From positions 2,026,577 to 2,090,576 of the forward strand of contig OX638323.1 in assembly GCA_951812715.1 (NCBI GenBank): a stretch of DNA of 64,000 nt, written 5' to 3'. A model generated the notes under the pieces. That model did no database searches. It saw nothing but the letters and a program-made list of their open reading frames with translations, and was not told the origin of the DNA. Shown in pieces: positions 9,465 to 17,366 of the stretch. How positions within the stretch are numbered: the stretch's first letter is position 1; each line of letters begins with the position of its first letter. The position numbers and the translations under genes were made by a program. This DNA is from an uncultured Pseudohongiella sp. (GTDB lineage Bacteria > Pseudomonadota > Gammaproteobacteria > Pseudomonadales > Pseudohongiellaceae).

Positions 9465-11663
9465 ATGCGAGTTCAATCCAATATCGTTCCGGGGCCGCTG
9501 CGCTTGCTGCCATTGGCCGTCCTGCTCGCGTCGTGTTCGAGCATGACCGCCAGCCGGGGCGGCGGCGTGGAAAGCGCGGCGCCGGAGCAGGCATCCCGGG
9601 CGGAGCAGCCGGCGCCCGCCGCCGGTCAGCCGATGGCGCCGGAGCAGGCGGGAATCACCGTACTGCCGGCAGTGGACAGCGCGGCCCAGCTTGAACTGAT
9701 CAACGAAATCAATCGCGACGGTTCGCTGCCGGTGGGCGGCTCGCCGGTGGACATCGCTCCGCAGCCGGTTGCAGCCGCTGGCGATGACGTCGTCGAATTG
9801 AACTACGAACAGGCCGACCTGCGCCTGGTGCTGGAAGAGCTCGCCGAAGCGCTCGACATTTCCCTGGTTATCGATCCGGCCATCAATCAGACGGTAAGTT
9901 TGCGCACGGCCCAGGATCGGCCACTGTCGCGCGATGACATCTGGCCGCTGATGCGCCTGCTCACCCGTGATGCCGGCGTGGTCATCAACCGCGTCGGCAA
10001 TATCTATAACGTCCGCCAGGTCAGCACCGCGGCGCCGACCGATTTCGTCACGCCGGGCAGCCTGGGGGATAGCAGCGCCGCGCGCATCATGCAAGTTACG
10101 CCGCTGATCTATGTGTCGGCGGAAGCAGCCATCGAAGTCGTCGGCCCGCTGCTGCAAGGAGAAGGCGATGTGCGCCAGTTCACCGTCAACAACACGTTGG
10201 CGATAACCGCCGGCCCCGAAGAACTGGAACGCATCAATCAGCTATTGCTGCTGGTGGATGCCGATCCTTTCCTCAACCAGGGTATCCGCATCTACCCGCT
10301 GGAAAACGCCAATGCGCTGGAAGTCGCCGAAGAACTCGCGGAGATTCTGGCGCTGATCGAAGGCGAGAATCCTTCCTACCAGGTCAGGGGAATCGGCCGC
10401 ATCAATTCGCTGCTCGTCACCGCGCCGGCCACTCGCGGCTTTGATGAAGTAGGTCGCTGGGTGGCGATCCTCGACGCCGAAAGCCAGCAACAGGTCGAAC
10501 AATTGTTCCTGTATCGGGTCAAAAGCCTGCCGGCGCTGGAACTGGCGGCAACCCTCAGCCAGGTGTTCGAGGAAGAGGAAGACGCGGTCTTGCCCGGGTT
10601 GCCGACCGAACAAGACAGCCTGGCCACGATCGAACGGCAGGTCAACCTGAACCTGGTGGACAATGCAGCGGACCCAGCCGGAGAAGCCGCCGCGCCGGTG
10701 ACTTTGTTCACTTCCGAACCCGCGGCGGACAGCGCGGCGGCGCCGGCGGCGGTTTCGGCCGACCTGCAAGTGCGCATCGTCGCCGACGAGGCGACCAACA
10801 GCTTGCTGATCCGCGCCAGCGCCCGCGATTACCGCCAGTTGCTCACTACCATCAGTCAGTTGGATGTGGTGCCCTTGCAAGTCATGGTGAACGCCGTGAT
10901 CGCCCAGGTCACCCTCAGCGACGACACCCGCTTCGGCGTGGACTGGAGCCGGGTCGCGGCGGACGCCGCCATGCAGCCGCTAGCGAACACCGCCCAGACC
11001 AGCTTCACCCCGGAACTGGGCGGCCTGATGTTCACCCGCAGCTTCCTCGATGGCGCGGCTCGGGTCGAGGCAACGCTGGAAGCGATCGCCCGCAACAACG
11101 AAGTGCGCCTGCTGGCGCGGCCATCGCTGATGGTTACCAACAACCAGGAAGGCGAAATCCAGATTGGCGCCGAAGTGCCGGTGGAGCAGGGTCAGTCCAT
11201 CGGCACCGGCGGCTTCGCCACTACCAACATCCAATACCGGCCCACCGGCATCGAGCTTTACATCACGCCCCAGATCAACGAGGACGGCGTCGTCACCTTG
11301 ACCATCCGCCAGGTGCTGTCCTCGGTCGACAGCGCTGCTGCCGGGGTCAACAACAACCCGGTGTTCAACAATCAGGAGATCAGCACCACGGTGGTGGTCA
11401 ACAATGGTGAGAACGTGGTGCTCGGCGGCCTGATCCAGACCGACAACGAGAGTCTCAATAGCGGCGTGCCATTGCTGAACCGGGTGCCGCTGCTCGGCGG
11501 CCTGTTTTCGTATCAGCGCTCCAGCGTCGAACGGCGCGAACTGTTCATCGTGCTGCGGCCGGAAATAATCAACCTCAACGCCGAAGGCGCGGGTGTACAA
11601 TATTCCGACATACTCAATCGCTTCGAACTGGTTTCCCAACTGTTCGAGGATTCGGGAATCTGA
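9465..11663 (+). CDS. gspD: Type II secretion outer-membrane secretin GspD
   Basis: 732-aa secretin that forms the outer-membrane channel. The N-terminus is lipoprotein-like (a hydrophobic stretch ending LLASCSS), with Cys as the possible lipid site. A Gly/Ala/Pro-rich linker, N0 to N3 ring domains and a C-terminal secretin domain follow, with the typical VPLLNRVPLLGGLF segment near the end. AGGAG lies just before ATG 9465. The order E-F-D is unusual, since gspD normally precedes gspE. A lipidated secretin can reach the outer membrane without a separate pilotin, which may apply here (inference). Confidence 0.94.
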   Translation: MRVQSNIVPGPLRLLPLAVLLASCSSMTASRGGGVESAAPEQASRAEQPAPAAGQPMAPEQAGITVLPAVDSAAQLELINEINRDGSLPVGGSPVDIAPQPVAAAGDDVVELNYEQADLRLVLEELAEALDISLVIDPAINQTVSLRTAQDRPLSRDDIWPLMRLLTRDAGVVINRVGNIYNVRQVSTAAPTDFVTPGSLGDSSAARIMQVTPLIYVSAEAAIEVVGPLLQGEGDVRQFTVNNTLAITAGPEELERINQLLLLVDADPFLNQGIRIYPLENANALEVAEELAEILALIEGENPSYQVRGIGRINSLLVTAPATRGFDEVGRWVAILDAESQQQVEQLFLYRVKSLPALELAATLSQVFEEEEDAVLPGLPTEQDSLATIERQVNLNLVDNAADPAGEAAAPVTLFTSEPAADSAAAPAAVSADLQVRIVADEATNSLLIRASARDYRQLLTTISQLDVVPLQVMVNAVIAQVTLSDDTRFGVDWSRVAADAAMQPLANTAQTSFTPELGGLMFTRSFLDGAARVEATLEAIARNNEVRLLARPSLMVTNNQEGEIQIGAEVPVEQGQSIGTGGFATTNIQYRPTGIELYITPQINEDGVVTLTIRQVLSSVDSAAAGVNNNPVFNNQEISTTVVVNNGENVVLGGLIQTDNESLNSGVPLLNRVPLLGGLFSYQRSSVERRELFIVLRPEIINLNAEGAGVQYSDILNRFELVSQLFEDSGI

Positions 11664-11703
11664 AATGCAGACAGGATCTGAAAATTTGTCAGGAGCGAAA
11701 ATC

Positions 11704-12117
11704 ATGCGCGGGCATACTCCGGGAATGCGGTCTTCGGGATTCACCTTGATCGAGATTCTGGTAGTGATGGCGATCATCGCCATGCTGGCGGTGCTGGTGG
11801 CGCCGAATATTTTCAATCAGCAGGCCGGCGCCATGCGCGATGCCGCCACGGCCGAGATTTCGACCTTGTCGGCGGCGCTAGACATGTACCGGCTCGACGT
11901 CGGCCGCTATCCAGACTCGCTCGACGGACTCATGCAAAACGATTCGGACCGCGCGGCCTGGAACGGGCCGTATCTGCGCGGCTCGGAACTGCCTGACGAT
12001 CCCTGGGACAACCCCTATGTCTACCAGCCCGACGGCAATGACTTCGAGTTGTATTCGCTCGGCGCCGATGGCGCGCAAGGCGGCGAAGGCAATGATGCCG
12101 ATATCGGCCGGGACTGA
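11704..12117 (+). CDS. gspG: Major pseudopilin GspG
   Basis: 137-aa main pseudopilus subunit. A short basic leader ends in Gly before the cleavage and methylation site FTLIE, then comes the hydrophobic N-terminal helix. The globular domain carries the WNGPYLRG and DPWDNPYVYQ signatures, and the C-terminal loop has the Asp/Gly-rich calcium-binding pattern of GspG. ATG 11704 is chosen because AGGAG (11691-11695) precedes it; an upstream ATG at 11665 would give a longer leader and lacks such a site. A heavily structured spacer follows instead of the usual tight junction with gspH. Confidence 0.93.
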   Translation: MRGHTPGMRSSGFTLIEILVVMAIIAMLAVLVAPNIFNQQAGAMRDAATAEISTLSAALDMYRLDVGRYPDSLDGLMQNDSDRAAWNGPYLRGSELPDDPWDNPYVYQPDGNDFELYSLGADGAQGGEGNDADIGRD

Positions 12118-12127
12118 GTCTTCCCTG

Positions 12128-12299
12128 AAAAATCCCGTCCGATCCCGGAGCGCGGCGCCGCGCCGCTGCGGCTGCGGCTGCGCTCGAAGCGGCGCTTCGA
12201 AAACGTTTGCCTTTACCCACGGGATTTTTCCTTACCGCAAAACCAAAGCGTGGTTTTGTTTTGCCGCCGGATGCAATGACTTTCGTCATGAAGTCCGGC
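12128..12299 (+). repeat. Structured spacer with nested inverted repeats between gspG and gspH
   Basis: Five inverted repeats are packed into about 170 bp. A perfect 11-bp pair (AAAAATCCCGT at 12128-12138, ACGGGATTTTT at 12219-12229) encloses the perfect palindrome GCGCGGCGCCGCGC (12150-12163) and a 7-bp stem with a 3-nt loop (12184-12200). Next come the 8-bp stem CAAAACCA/TGGTTTTG (12238-12258) and a hairpin GCCGGA...TCCGGC with an inner ATGAC/GTCAT stem (12266-12299). The rest of the operon has gaps of 0-40 bp or overlaps. It could be an mRNA-processing or stability element that favours gspG, or an inserted mobile repeat. Confidence 0.7.
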
Positions 12300-12331
12300 G
12301 CCGCATCCGTGAGCCGCGGGAAGCTCCGATA

Positions 12332-12808
12332 ATTCAGAGCGCCCCTAAATCCTTCCAGAAGGGCTTCACCTTGCTCGAAGTCCTGCTGGTCCTGTCGATC
12401 ATCGGACTGGCCGGCGCTCTGCTCGTGCCGCGGCTCGGCGGTCTTGACGGCCGCAGCTTCAATGTTGAAGTGCGCTCGGCCGCGAATCTGCTCAACCATG
12501 CGCGCCGTAACGCGGTCGTGACCGGCAATCCCGCCACGATCAGTTTCCTGCCCGGGGACGAAGACGGGGAACTCGACTATAGCCCGCCGATCTTCAGCGC
12601 TGGCGTATTCAATGCGCGCAACATTGAATTACAGTTTCTCGATAGCACCGGATTGCAGGAGCCGGTGCTGGAACCGCTGGAAATCACCTTCTTTCCCGAA
12701 GGCGGCAGCACCGGCGGCGCCTTGCTGCTGTTGCGCGACGATCGCAGCGCCAGCATTCACGTGGACCCGTTCACCGGGCGCATGGAAACGGCGTATGAAA
12801 GCGAGTAA
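12332..12808 (+). CDS. gspH: Minor pseudopilin GspH, start codon unclear
   Basis: Minor pseudopilin of the pilus tip. The prepilin cleavage site is KG/FTLLEV, followed by a hydrophobic helix (LLVLSIIGLAGALLV) and a beta-rich globular domain with GGALLLLRDDRSASIHVD. About 158 aa from the listed start. There is no in-frame ATG, GTG or TTG between the end of gspG and the cleavage site. The nearest in-frame ATGs (12092, 12095) lie inside gspG and would need a leader of nearly 90 residues. I list ATT 12332, which has GGGAAG about 8 nt upstream, as a provisional start. The structured spacer upstream may have displaced the original start. The end overlaps gspI. Confidence 0.75.
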   Translation: MQSAPKSFQKGFTLLEVLLVLSIIGLAGALLVPRLGGLDGRSFNVEVRSAANLLNHARRNAVVTGNPATISFLPGDEDGELDYSPPIFSAGVFNARNIELQFLDSTGLQEPVLEPLEITFFPEGGSTGGALLLLRDDRSASIHVDPFTGRMETAYESE

Positions 12809-13178
12809 TCGCGCCGAGCGGGGCTTCACCTTGCTCGAAGTGATCGTCGCCCTGGCGATTACCGGGTTCGTCCTGGGCGGTCTGTTTACCTTGCTCGGCG
12901 CCAGCAAGCAATTGTCCCTGCGTTCCAGCGAGAGTTTGCGCGAGGCGGCGGAATTGCGCGCCGCGGTCAATTTCGCCCTGCTTGAGAACGAATACAACGA
13001 AGTCGAACCGGTACTGCAAAGCGAGCGCTTCGACATGCGGGACGCGGAACTGCTCGATGATCCGCTGCGCAAGACCGCCGGCACTACCCAGGCCTTGCAG
13101 TCTTTCGAAGTGCTGGATCGGGAGCGCGACCAGAGCGTGAGCGGCACGCGCTGGGTTCGGCTCGCGGTGCCGCGCTGA
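12795..13178 (+). CDS. gspI: Minor pseudopilin GspI
   Basis: 127-aa minor pseudopilin. Basic leader MKASNRAERG, cleavage site G/FTLLEV and hydrophobic helix IVALAITGFVLGGLF are followed by a small globular domain ending TRWVRLAVPR. The start overlaps the last 14 bases of gspH in another frame. GspI normally forms the tip complex with GspJ and GspK, and all three genes are adjacent here. The family is divergent, so the name relies on position as well as the prepilin signature. Confidence 0.82.
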   Translation: MKASNRAERGFTLLEVIVALAITGFVLGGLFTLLGASKQLSLRSSESLREAAELRAAVNFALLENEYNEVEPVLQSERFDMRDAELLDDPLRKTAGTTQALQSFEVLDRERDQSVSGTRWVRLAVPR

Positions 13179-13188
13179 GGCCGACGCC

Positions 13189-13902
13189 ATGCAAAGCGCC
13201 CGCGCCAATTCCGTCATCATGGGACACCCACTCGTCATCATGGGACACCCACTGTTTCGCCGGCGGAATTCCGGCTTCACCCTCATCGAAGTACTGCTCG
13301 CGCTCGGCCTTACCGCCACCTTGCTGGGTCTGCTGTCGTCAGCGGTTTTCATGGTGGCCTCGGACTGGAATCGCGATTCCGACCGGCTCGACCGCGATCT
13401 CGATCAGTCCCTGGCGGTATTGCAGCTTGACCGCGCCTTGCATGGCGCTTTCCCGCATTCTTATATGGATAGGGAAGAGCTGATCCGGCGCGTATATTTC
13501 CGCGGCGAGGACGCGACGCTGAGTTGGGTGTCCACGGTGTCGCCCCAGCGCCGGCCCGGCCTTATCGCCTGGCAGTTGCACAACGATCCGGACCTTGGCG
13601 TCGCGCTGAAGCTCGCGCCGGCCTTTACCGATAACCCCGACGCGCGGCTCGAGGCAGCCGAAGCCTCGCTATTGTTGCCGGGTTATCGGGCCAGCTTCCA
13701 GTATCTCTACACCGAACTCGACGAAAGCCGGCAATGGACCGGCGAATGGCTTGGCGACGAACGCCTGGCGCTGCCGCTGGCGGTCTATGTCCTGTTCGAA
13801 CCCATGGACGGCGAAGGCGAATCGCTGGAAGTGGTGGCGCGAATCCGCAACGAACAGCATCGCTCGATACAGCCCAACACCGGCTTGCGGGGAATCCAAT
13901 GA
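13189..13902 (+). CDS. gspJ: Minor pseudopilin GspJ with repeat-derived leader
   Basis: Minor pseudopilin of the tip complex, 237 aa from ATG 13189, which has GAGG 8 nt upstream. The prepilin site is SG/FTLIEVLLALGLTATLLG. The leader is odd: it contains VIMGHPLVIMGHPL, encoded by two perfect 21-bp tandem copies of the TGGGACACCCACT repeat. Each copy supplies an in-frame ATG (13218, 13239). The last would give the compact leader MGHPLFRRRNSG, so the repeat may also provide start codons. The leader is cut off by the prepilin peptidase, which explains why the insertion is tolerated. The stop overlaps gspK (ATGA). Confidence 0.87.
   Translation: MQSARANSVIMGHPLVIMGHPLFRRRNSGFTLIEVLLALGLTATLLGLLSSAVFMVASDWNRDSDRLDRDLDQSLAVLQLDRALHGAFPHSYMDREELIRRVYFRGEDATLSWVSTVSPQRRPGLIAWQLHNDPDLGVALKLAPAFTDNPDARLEAAEASLLLPGYRASFQYLYTELDESRQWTGEWLGDERLALPLAVYVLFEPMDGEGESLEVVARIRNEQHRSIQPNTGLRGIQ
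13212..13253 (+). repeat. Two 21-bp tandem GGGACACCCAC repeats inside gspJ
   Basis: The unit CGTCATCATGGGACACCCACT occurs twice back to back (13212-13232 and 13233-13253, identical). The core matches the repeats around the RAYT gene and upstream of glnK. 21 bp equals 7 codons, so the reading frame is kept. Confidence 0.92.
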
Positions 13903-14978
13903 TCAGCATGGGCAGACAGCGCGGCGCGGTCATCATTATCGTCCTGTGGACAGCGGTGCTGCTCACGGTGCTGGTCACCGCCATGGCTTCCAAAGTGCGG
14001 CTCTCGGCGGCGACCACGGCCAACAATCGCATCGCCAGCCTGGACTGGGCGGAATTGATGGGCGCCGTGAGCCACGCCGAAATGGAACTCATGCTCGAGC
14101 GCATGGATCTGCCGGTGGGAGAGCCGCTCGAATTGTCGGAAAACGGCGAAGTGCTGACACCGGCCTATCGCTTCAACGGTGAAGCGCTGCAATTGAATTA
14201 TCCCATCGCCGAGGACCTGGTCGTGCGCATTTACGATCACGCCGGCAAAATCAACCTGAACCGCATCAATCGCCAGGACATGGAGGTGCTGATCACGCAT
14301 TGGCTGGGCGGACTCGATGCCGACCCCGAACAGGTGCAGGAGTTGCTCGTGGCCTGGACCGACTGGACTGATTTGAACGAGCTGGCAGGAATCGAAGGCG
14401 CGGAAAACGAGTATTACCAAAATCTCGAACCGGGCTATACGCCGCGCAACAATCCCGAACTCGACAGCGTGGAGGAGCTGTTACTGGTCCGCGGCTTCGA
14501 CGAAGCGCTCGAAGGCGTCAACCTCGAAGCCGCTTTCACCGTCTACGGCAACGGCCGCAGGCTCAATCTCAATCTCGCCACCCGCGAAGCGATGCGGCTG
14601 GTGCCCGGGCTGACCGAGGAAACCATCGAAAACATCATTGCTTACCGCGAACGCGAAGACATCAACAACATGGCGGAAATCGGCGAGATCGTGCCGTTTG
14701 AAGAATTGCAGGAACTGGCGCCTTGGGTCGGCACCAATACATCCAACATCTACACGCTATTCGTTTATCCCCGGGTTGAATTGAGCGCCGCGGAGACCGC
14801 GCTGCTCGAAGAGCAGGACGAATTCTACAATCCGGACCCGGTCACCCGCGGTTACATGGAAATCCTCGAAGTGCGCGGCTACACCAACCCGCCCATCATC
14901 TACCACATCGATCCGTATGGCCGGTTGCCCGACACCGCTTCGGCCCGGGTCGCCGAACGCGATCTGCTGTTCCGCTGA
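13899..14978 (+). CDS. gspK: Minor pseudopilin GspK
   Basis: Largest tip pseudopilin, 359 aa, expected to cap the GspI/J/K complex. The N-terminus has the prepilin-like QRGAVIIIVLWTAVLLTVLV helix, without the Glu at +5 that other pseudopilins carry, as is usual for GspK. The two SAM-like/helix-hairpin-helix segments are visible: VYDHAGKINLNRIN-type and RRLNLNLATREAMRLVPGL. ATG 13899 overlaps the gspJ stop. It is the last gene of the operon. Short inverted repeats (GCACAA/TTGTGC) lie just downstream but lack a clear T-run. Confidence 0.92.
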   Translation: MISMGRQRGAVIIIVLWTAVLLTVLVTAMASKVRLSAATTANNRIASLDWAELMGAVSHAEMELMLERMDLPVGEPLELSENGEVLTPAYRFNGEALQLNYPIAEDLVVRIYDHAGKINLNRINRQDMEVLITHWLGGLDADPEQVQELLVAWTDWTDLNELAGIEGAENEYYQNLEPGYTPRNNPELDSVEELLLVRGFDEALEGVNLEAAFTVYGNGRRLNLNLATREAMRLVPGLTEETIENIIAYREREDINNMAEIGEIVPFEELQELAPWVGTNTSNIYTLFVYPRVELSAAETALLEEQDEFYNPDPVTRGYMEILEVRGYTNPPIIYHIDPYGRLPDTASARVAERDLLFR

Positions 14979-15032
14979 CTACGATTTCTCCGCACAAATC
15001 CGTTCTTGTGCCGGCGGGGGTTCTCCCCTTGA

Positions 15033-16268
15033 TCAGAGCTTCCCCTTTTTCTTCCGCACCGACCATTCGGCCGGCATGATGAAAGGACCGACGCCCTTGT
15101 TGGCTGCAACCGTCAGCAGTTTGCTGAAGCGAGTTTCGTACCAGAGCAGGCCGGTGTTGTCCGCGAGCCCGCCGACCGCGTAATAGCCGCCGACGCGCAT
15201 GGTCAGATTGTGCACGGTCAGCGAGACGGTAAAGATTTCACCCTTGTTGAAGGGGCCGGTTGCCACGCCTTCCTCATCGATAGTCAGGAAAGAGGCTACC
15301 GGCTCTTCGGCTGATTTCATGAAAGCAAAACCGAAATTGCCCTCGATCCCGTCGCGCAGCACTTCGACTTCCATTTCCAGCACGACATCCTGCAACGGCC
15401 GCAGCGAGGAAAGCTCGTTGCCGTCCACGTCCCTGACCGTCAGCGAGTTGATGCGGCAGTCCTGCACCTCGGCGGTTGCGGACTGCTGCTCCATTTCTTC
15501 CGGCAAGTCGTTGCGAATCGTGTTGTAGGATTTTCTGTGGGTGCAATAGTCCTCGTAATGCCCGACTACCTTGTCGCTGGCGCCAATCTCGCGGATGCTG
15601 CCCTTGTCGAGCCAGATGGCGATGTCGCACAGTTCCTGCACATGGAACATTGAGTGGCTGCAGAACACCATGGTCTTGCGTTGCGCGCGAAACTCCTGCA
15701 TGCGTTGCACGCATTTGCGCTGGAAAGCCATGTCGCCCACCGACAGCGCCTCGTCGATCACCAGGATGTCGGGCCGCACCATGGTGGCGATCGAGAACGC
15801 GAGCCGCACGAACATGCCTGAAGAATAGGTTCGCACCGGGCGGTCGATGAAATTACCGAGCTCGGAAAACTCGATGATTTCCTCTTCCAGTTCGTGGATG
15901 TCTTCGTGCGGCACGCCGAGCAGGGAGGCGTTGAGGAAGATATTCTTGCGGCCGCTGAATTCGCGATGGAAGCCGGCCCCGAGTTCCAGCAGAGCCGCGA
16001 CCTGACCGGAGATTTGGATCTGGCCCGAGGTCGGCTGCAAGGTGCCCACCAGCAACTTCAGCAAGGTCGATTTGCCCGCGCCGTTGTTGCCGACTATGCC
16101 GAGGCTCTGGCCATTGGTTACGGCGAAGGAAATATCGTTGAGCACATGGAACAGCCGGTGCCGCGGCCGGCGCAGCAGCAATTCCGCGAGCCGGTCCTTG
16201 GGTCGTTCATAGATCCTGAACTCCTTGTTCAGATTGCTGACGGTGATGCAGGGATGCAGATCGGTCAT
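15033..16268 (-). CDS. wzt: O-antigen ABC exporter ATPase, Wzt type
   Basis: 411-aa ATP-binding subunit of a polysaccharide exporter. The ABC domain (about 1-245) has Walker A GNNGAGKSTLL, signature YSSGM with following VRLAFS, and Walker B ILVIDEALSVGD. A separate C-terminal beta-sandwich domain (about 275-400) resembles the Wzt glycan-binding domain that reads the terminal modification of the O-chain. The frame is open far upstream, but ATG 16268 starts a normal ABC N-terminus, two bases after the permease stop. It pairs with the permease and probably serves the rhamnose-type glycan made by the Rml genes about 25 kb away (inference). Confidence 0.9.
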   Translation of the reverse strand: MTDLHPCITVSNLNKEFRIYERPKDRLAELLLRRPRHRLFHVLNDISFAVTNGQSLGIVGNNGAGKSTLLKLLVGTLQPTSGQIQISGQVAALLELGAGFHREFSGRKNIFLNASLLGVPHEDIHELEEEIIEFSELGNFIDRPVRTYSSGMFVRLAFSIATMVRPDILVIDEALSVGDMAFQRKCVQRMQEFRAQRKTMVFCSHSMFHVQELCDIAIWLDKGSIREIGASDKVVGHYEDYCTHRKSYNTIRNDLPEEMEQQSATAEVQDCRINSLTVRDVDGNELSSLRPLQDVVLEMEVEVLRDGIEGNFGFAFMKSAEEPVASFLTIDEEGVATGPFNKGEIFTVSLTVHNLTMRVGGYYAVGGLADNTGLLWYETRFSKLLTVAANKGVGPFIMPAEWSVRKKKGKL

Positions 16269-16270
16269 GG

Positions 16271-17074
16271 CTACAACACATCCCCGAAGGCATGCCTGAT
16301 GCGCATGAACAGCCAGCCGCCGAGCAGCCAGGAAACCAGCGCCGAGCCGGCGGCTATTTCGAGTTGCAATGGCGAGAAGCGCCCGAGCAGGATGATCTCC
16401 CGATACAGGTTGATGAAGCTGTGCATGGGATTGAGCAGGTACAGCGCGCGCAAGGTTTCGCTCTCGATCATGTTGATCGGATAAATGATCGGCGTCAGGA
16501 AAAACCAGAGCGTTACCGCCAGAATCACGAGTTGCTGCAAGTCGCGCAGGAACACGCATAGCGCCGACAACACCGCGACCAGGCCCATGGTAAACAGGAA
16601 TTGCAGCGCAAATATGATCGGCAACAGCAGCCAGGGCCAGGACAGGTGGCCGGTCAGCGCCATGAAGATCAGCAACAGGCTGAAGCCGATGCCATGGGTC
16701 AGATAAGGCACCAGAGCGCCTACCTGCGGGATGATCTGCACCGGGAACACGACCTTGGTGATCAACGGCGCCTTTTCCAGCAGCAGATTGGTCGACTTGC
16801 CCACGGCTTCGGCGCAGGCAAACCAGGGCAGATAACCGATCATCAGGAAGATCACGAATTGCGTCTGGCCGAAATCGGCCACTTCGCGCAGCCGGAAAAC
16901 ATAGCTGAAGACGAAGGAGTAGATGAGGATGTGGATGACCGGCGTGATGAAAAGCCAGAACGCGCCGGCGGCCGCGGCGCTGAACTGGCCAAGGAAATCC
17001 TGGCGCACGAAATGCTGGAACAGGCGGTAGTTCCAGGCAGGAGTCATCACCCATTGGCCGATCAGTTTGAGCAC
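16271..17074 (-). CDS. wzm: O-antigen ABC exporter permease, Wzm type
   Basis: 267-aa permease with about six membrane helices (for example GAFWLFITPVIHILIYSFVF and LVILAVTLWFFLTPIIYPIN). It matches the ABC-2 polysaccharide export family. I chose the GTG at 17074 because AAAGGA precedes it by 8 nt and it gives the standard VLKLIGQW start; the ATG at 17155 has no such site. It forms a two-gene operon with wzt. It exports undecaprenol-linked O-antigen or capsule across the inner membrane. Confidence 0.88.
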   Translation of the reverse strand: MLKLIGQWVMTPAWNYRLFQHFVRQDFLGQFSAAAAGAFWLFITPVIHILIYSFVFSYVFRLREVADFGQTQFVIFLMIGYLPWFACAEAVGKSTNLLLEKAPLITKVVFPVQIIPQVGALVPYLTHGIGFSLLLIFMALTGHLSWPWLLLPIIFALQFLFTMGLVAVLSALCVFLRDLQQLVILAVTLWFFLTPIIYPINMIESETLRALYLLNPMHSFINLYREIILLGRFSPLQLEIAAGSALVSWLLGGWLFMRIRHAFGDVL

Positions 17075-17366
17075 GTCGTGTTTCCTTTGGCCTCTTGCAC
17101 TAAGACGCGGCGAATGTGGTCCGAAAATTCGATGGCTAGCGGAACAATACCGCAATTCGTCGCAAGTTTAACGGCATTCGGAAATCCCGGCTTGCAACTT
17201 TTGTCACCCCTGGCGTTTAACAAAGATCCGATCTCCGGGCGCTTTCCGACGCTGTGGCGCCGCGGTCCCTGATCGCGCCGAGCCCCCTTTTTGTCATTTT
17301 CACGCGCCTTGGCTGTAACCGCCGAACTATTGTGTCTCTGGCGCTGCGTTTGCGCCGCACTCATTT

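Noticed and set aside
16269..17054. N-terminal extension of Wzt to 673 aa
   Set aside because: That part is an out-of-frame reading of the permease gene; the true ABC domain starts at 16268.
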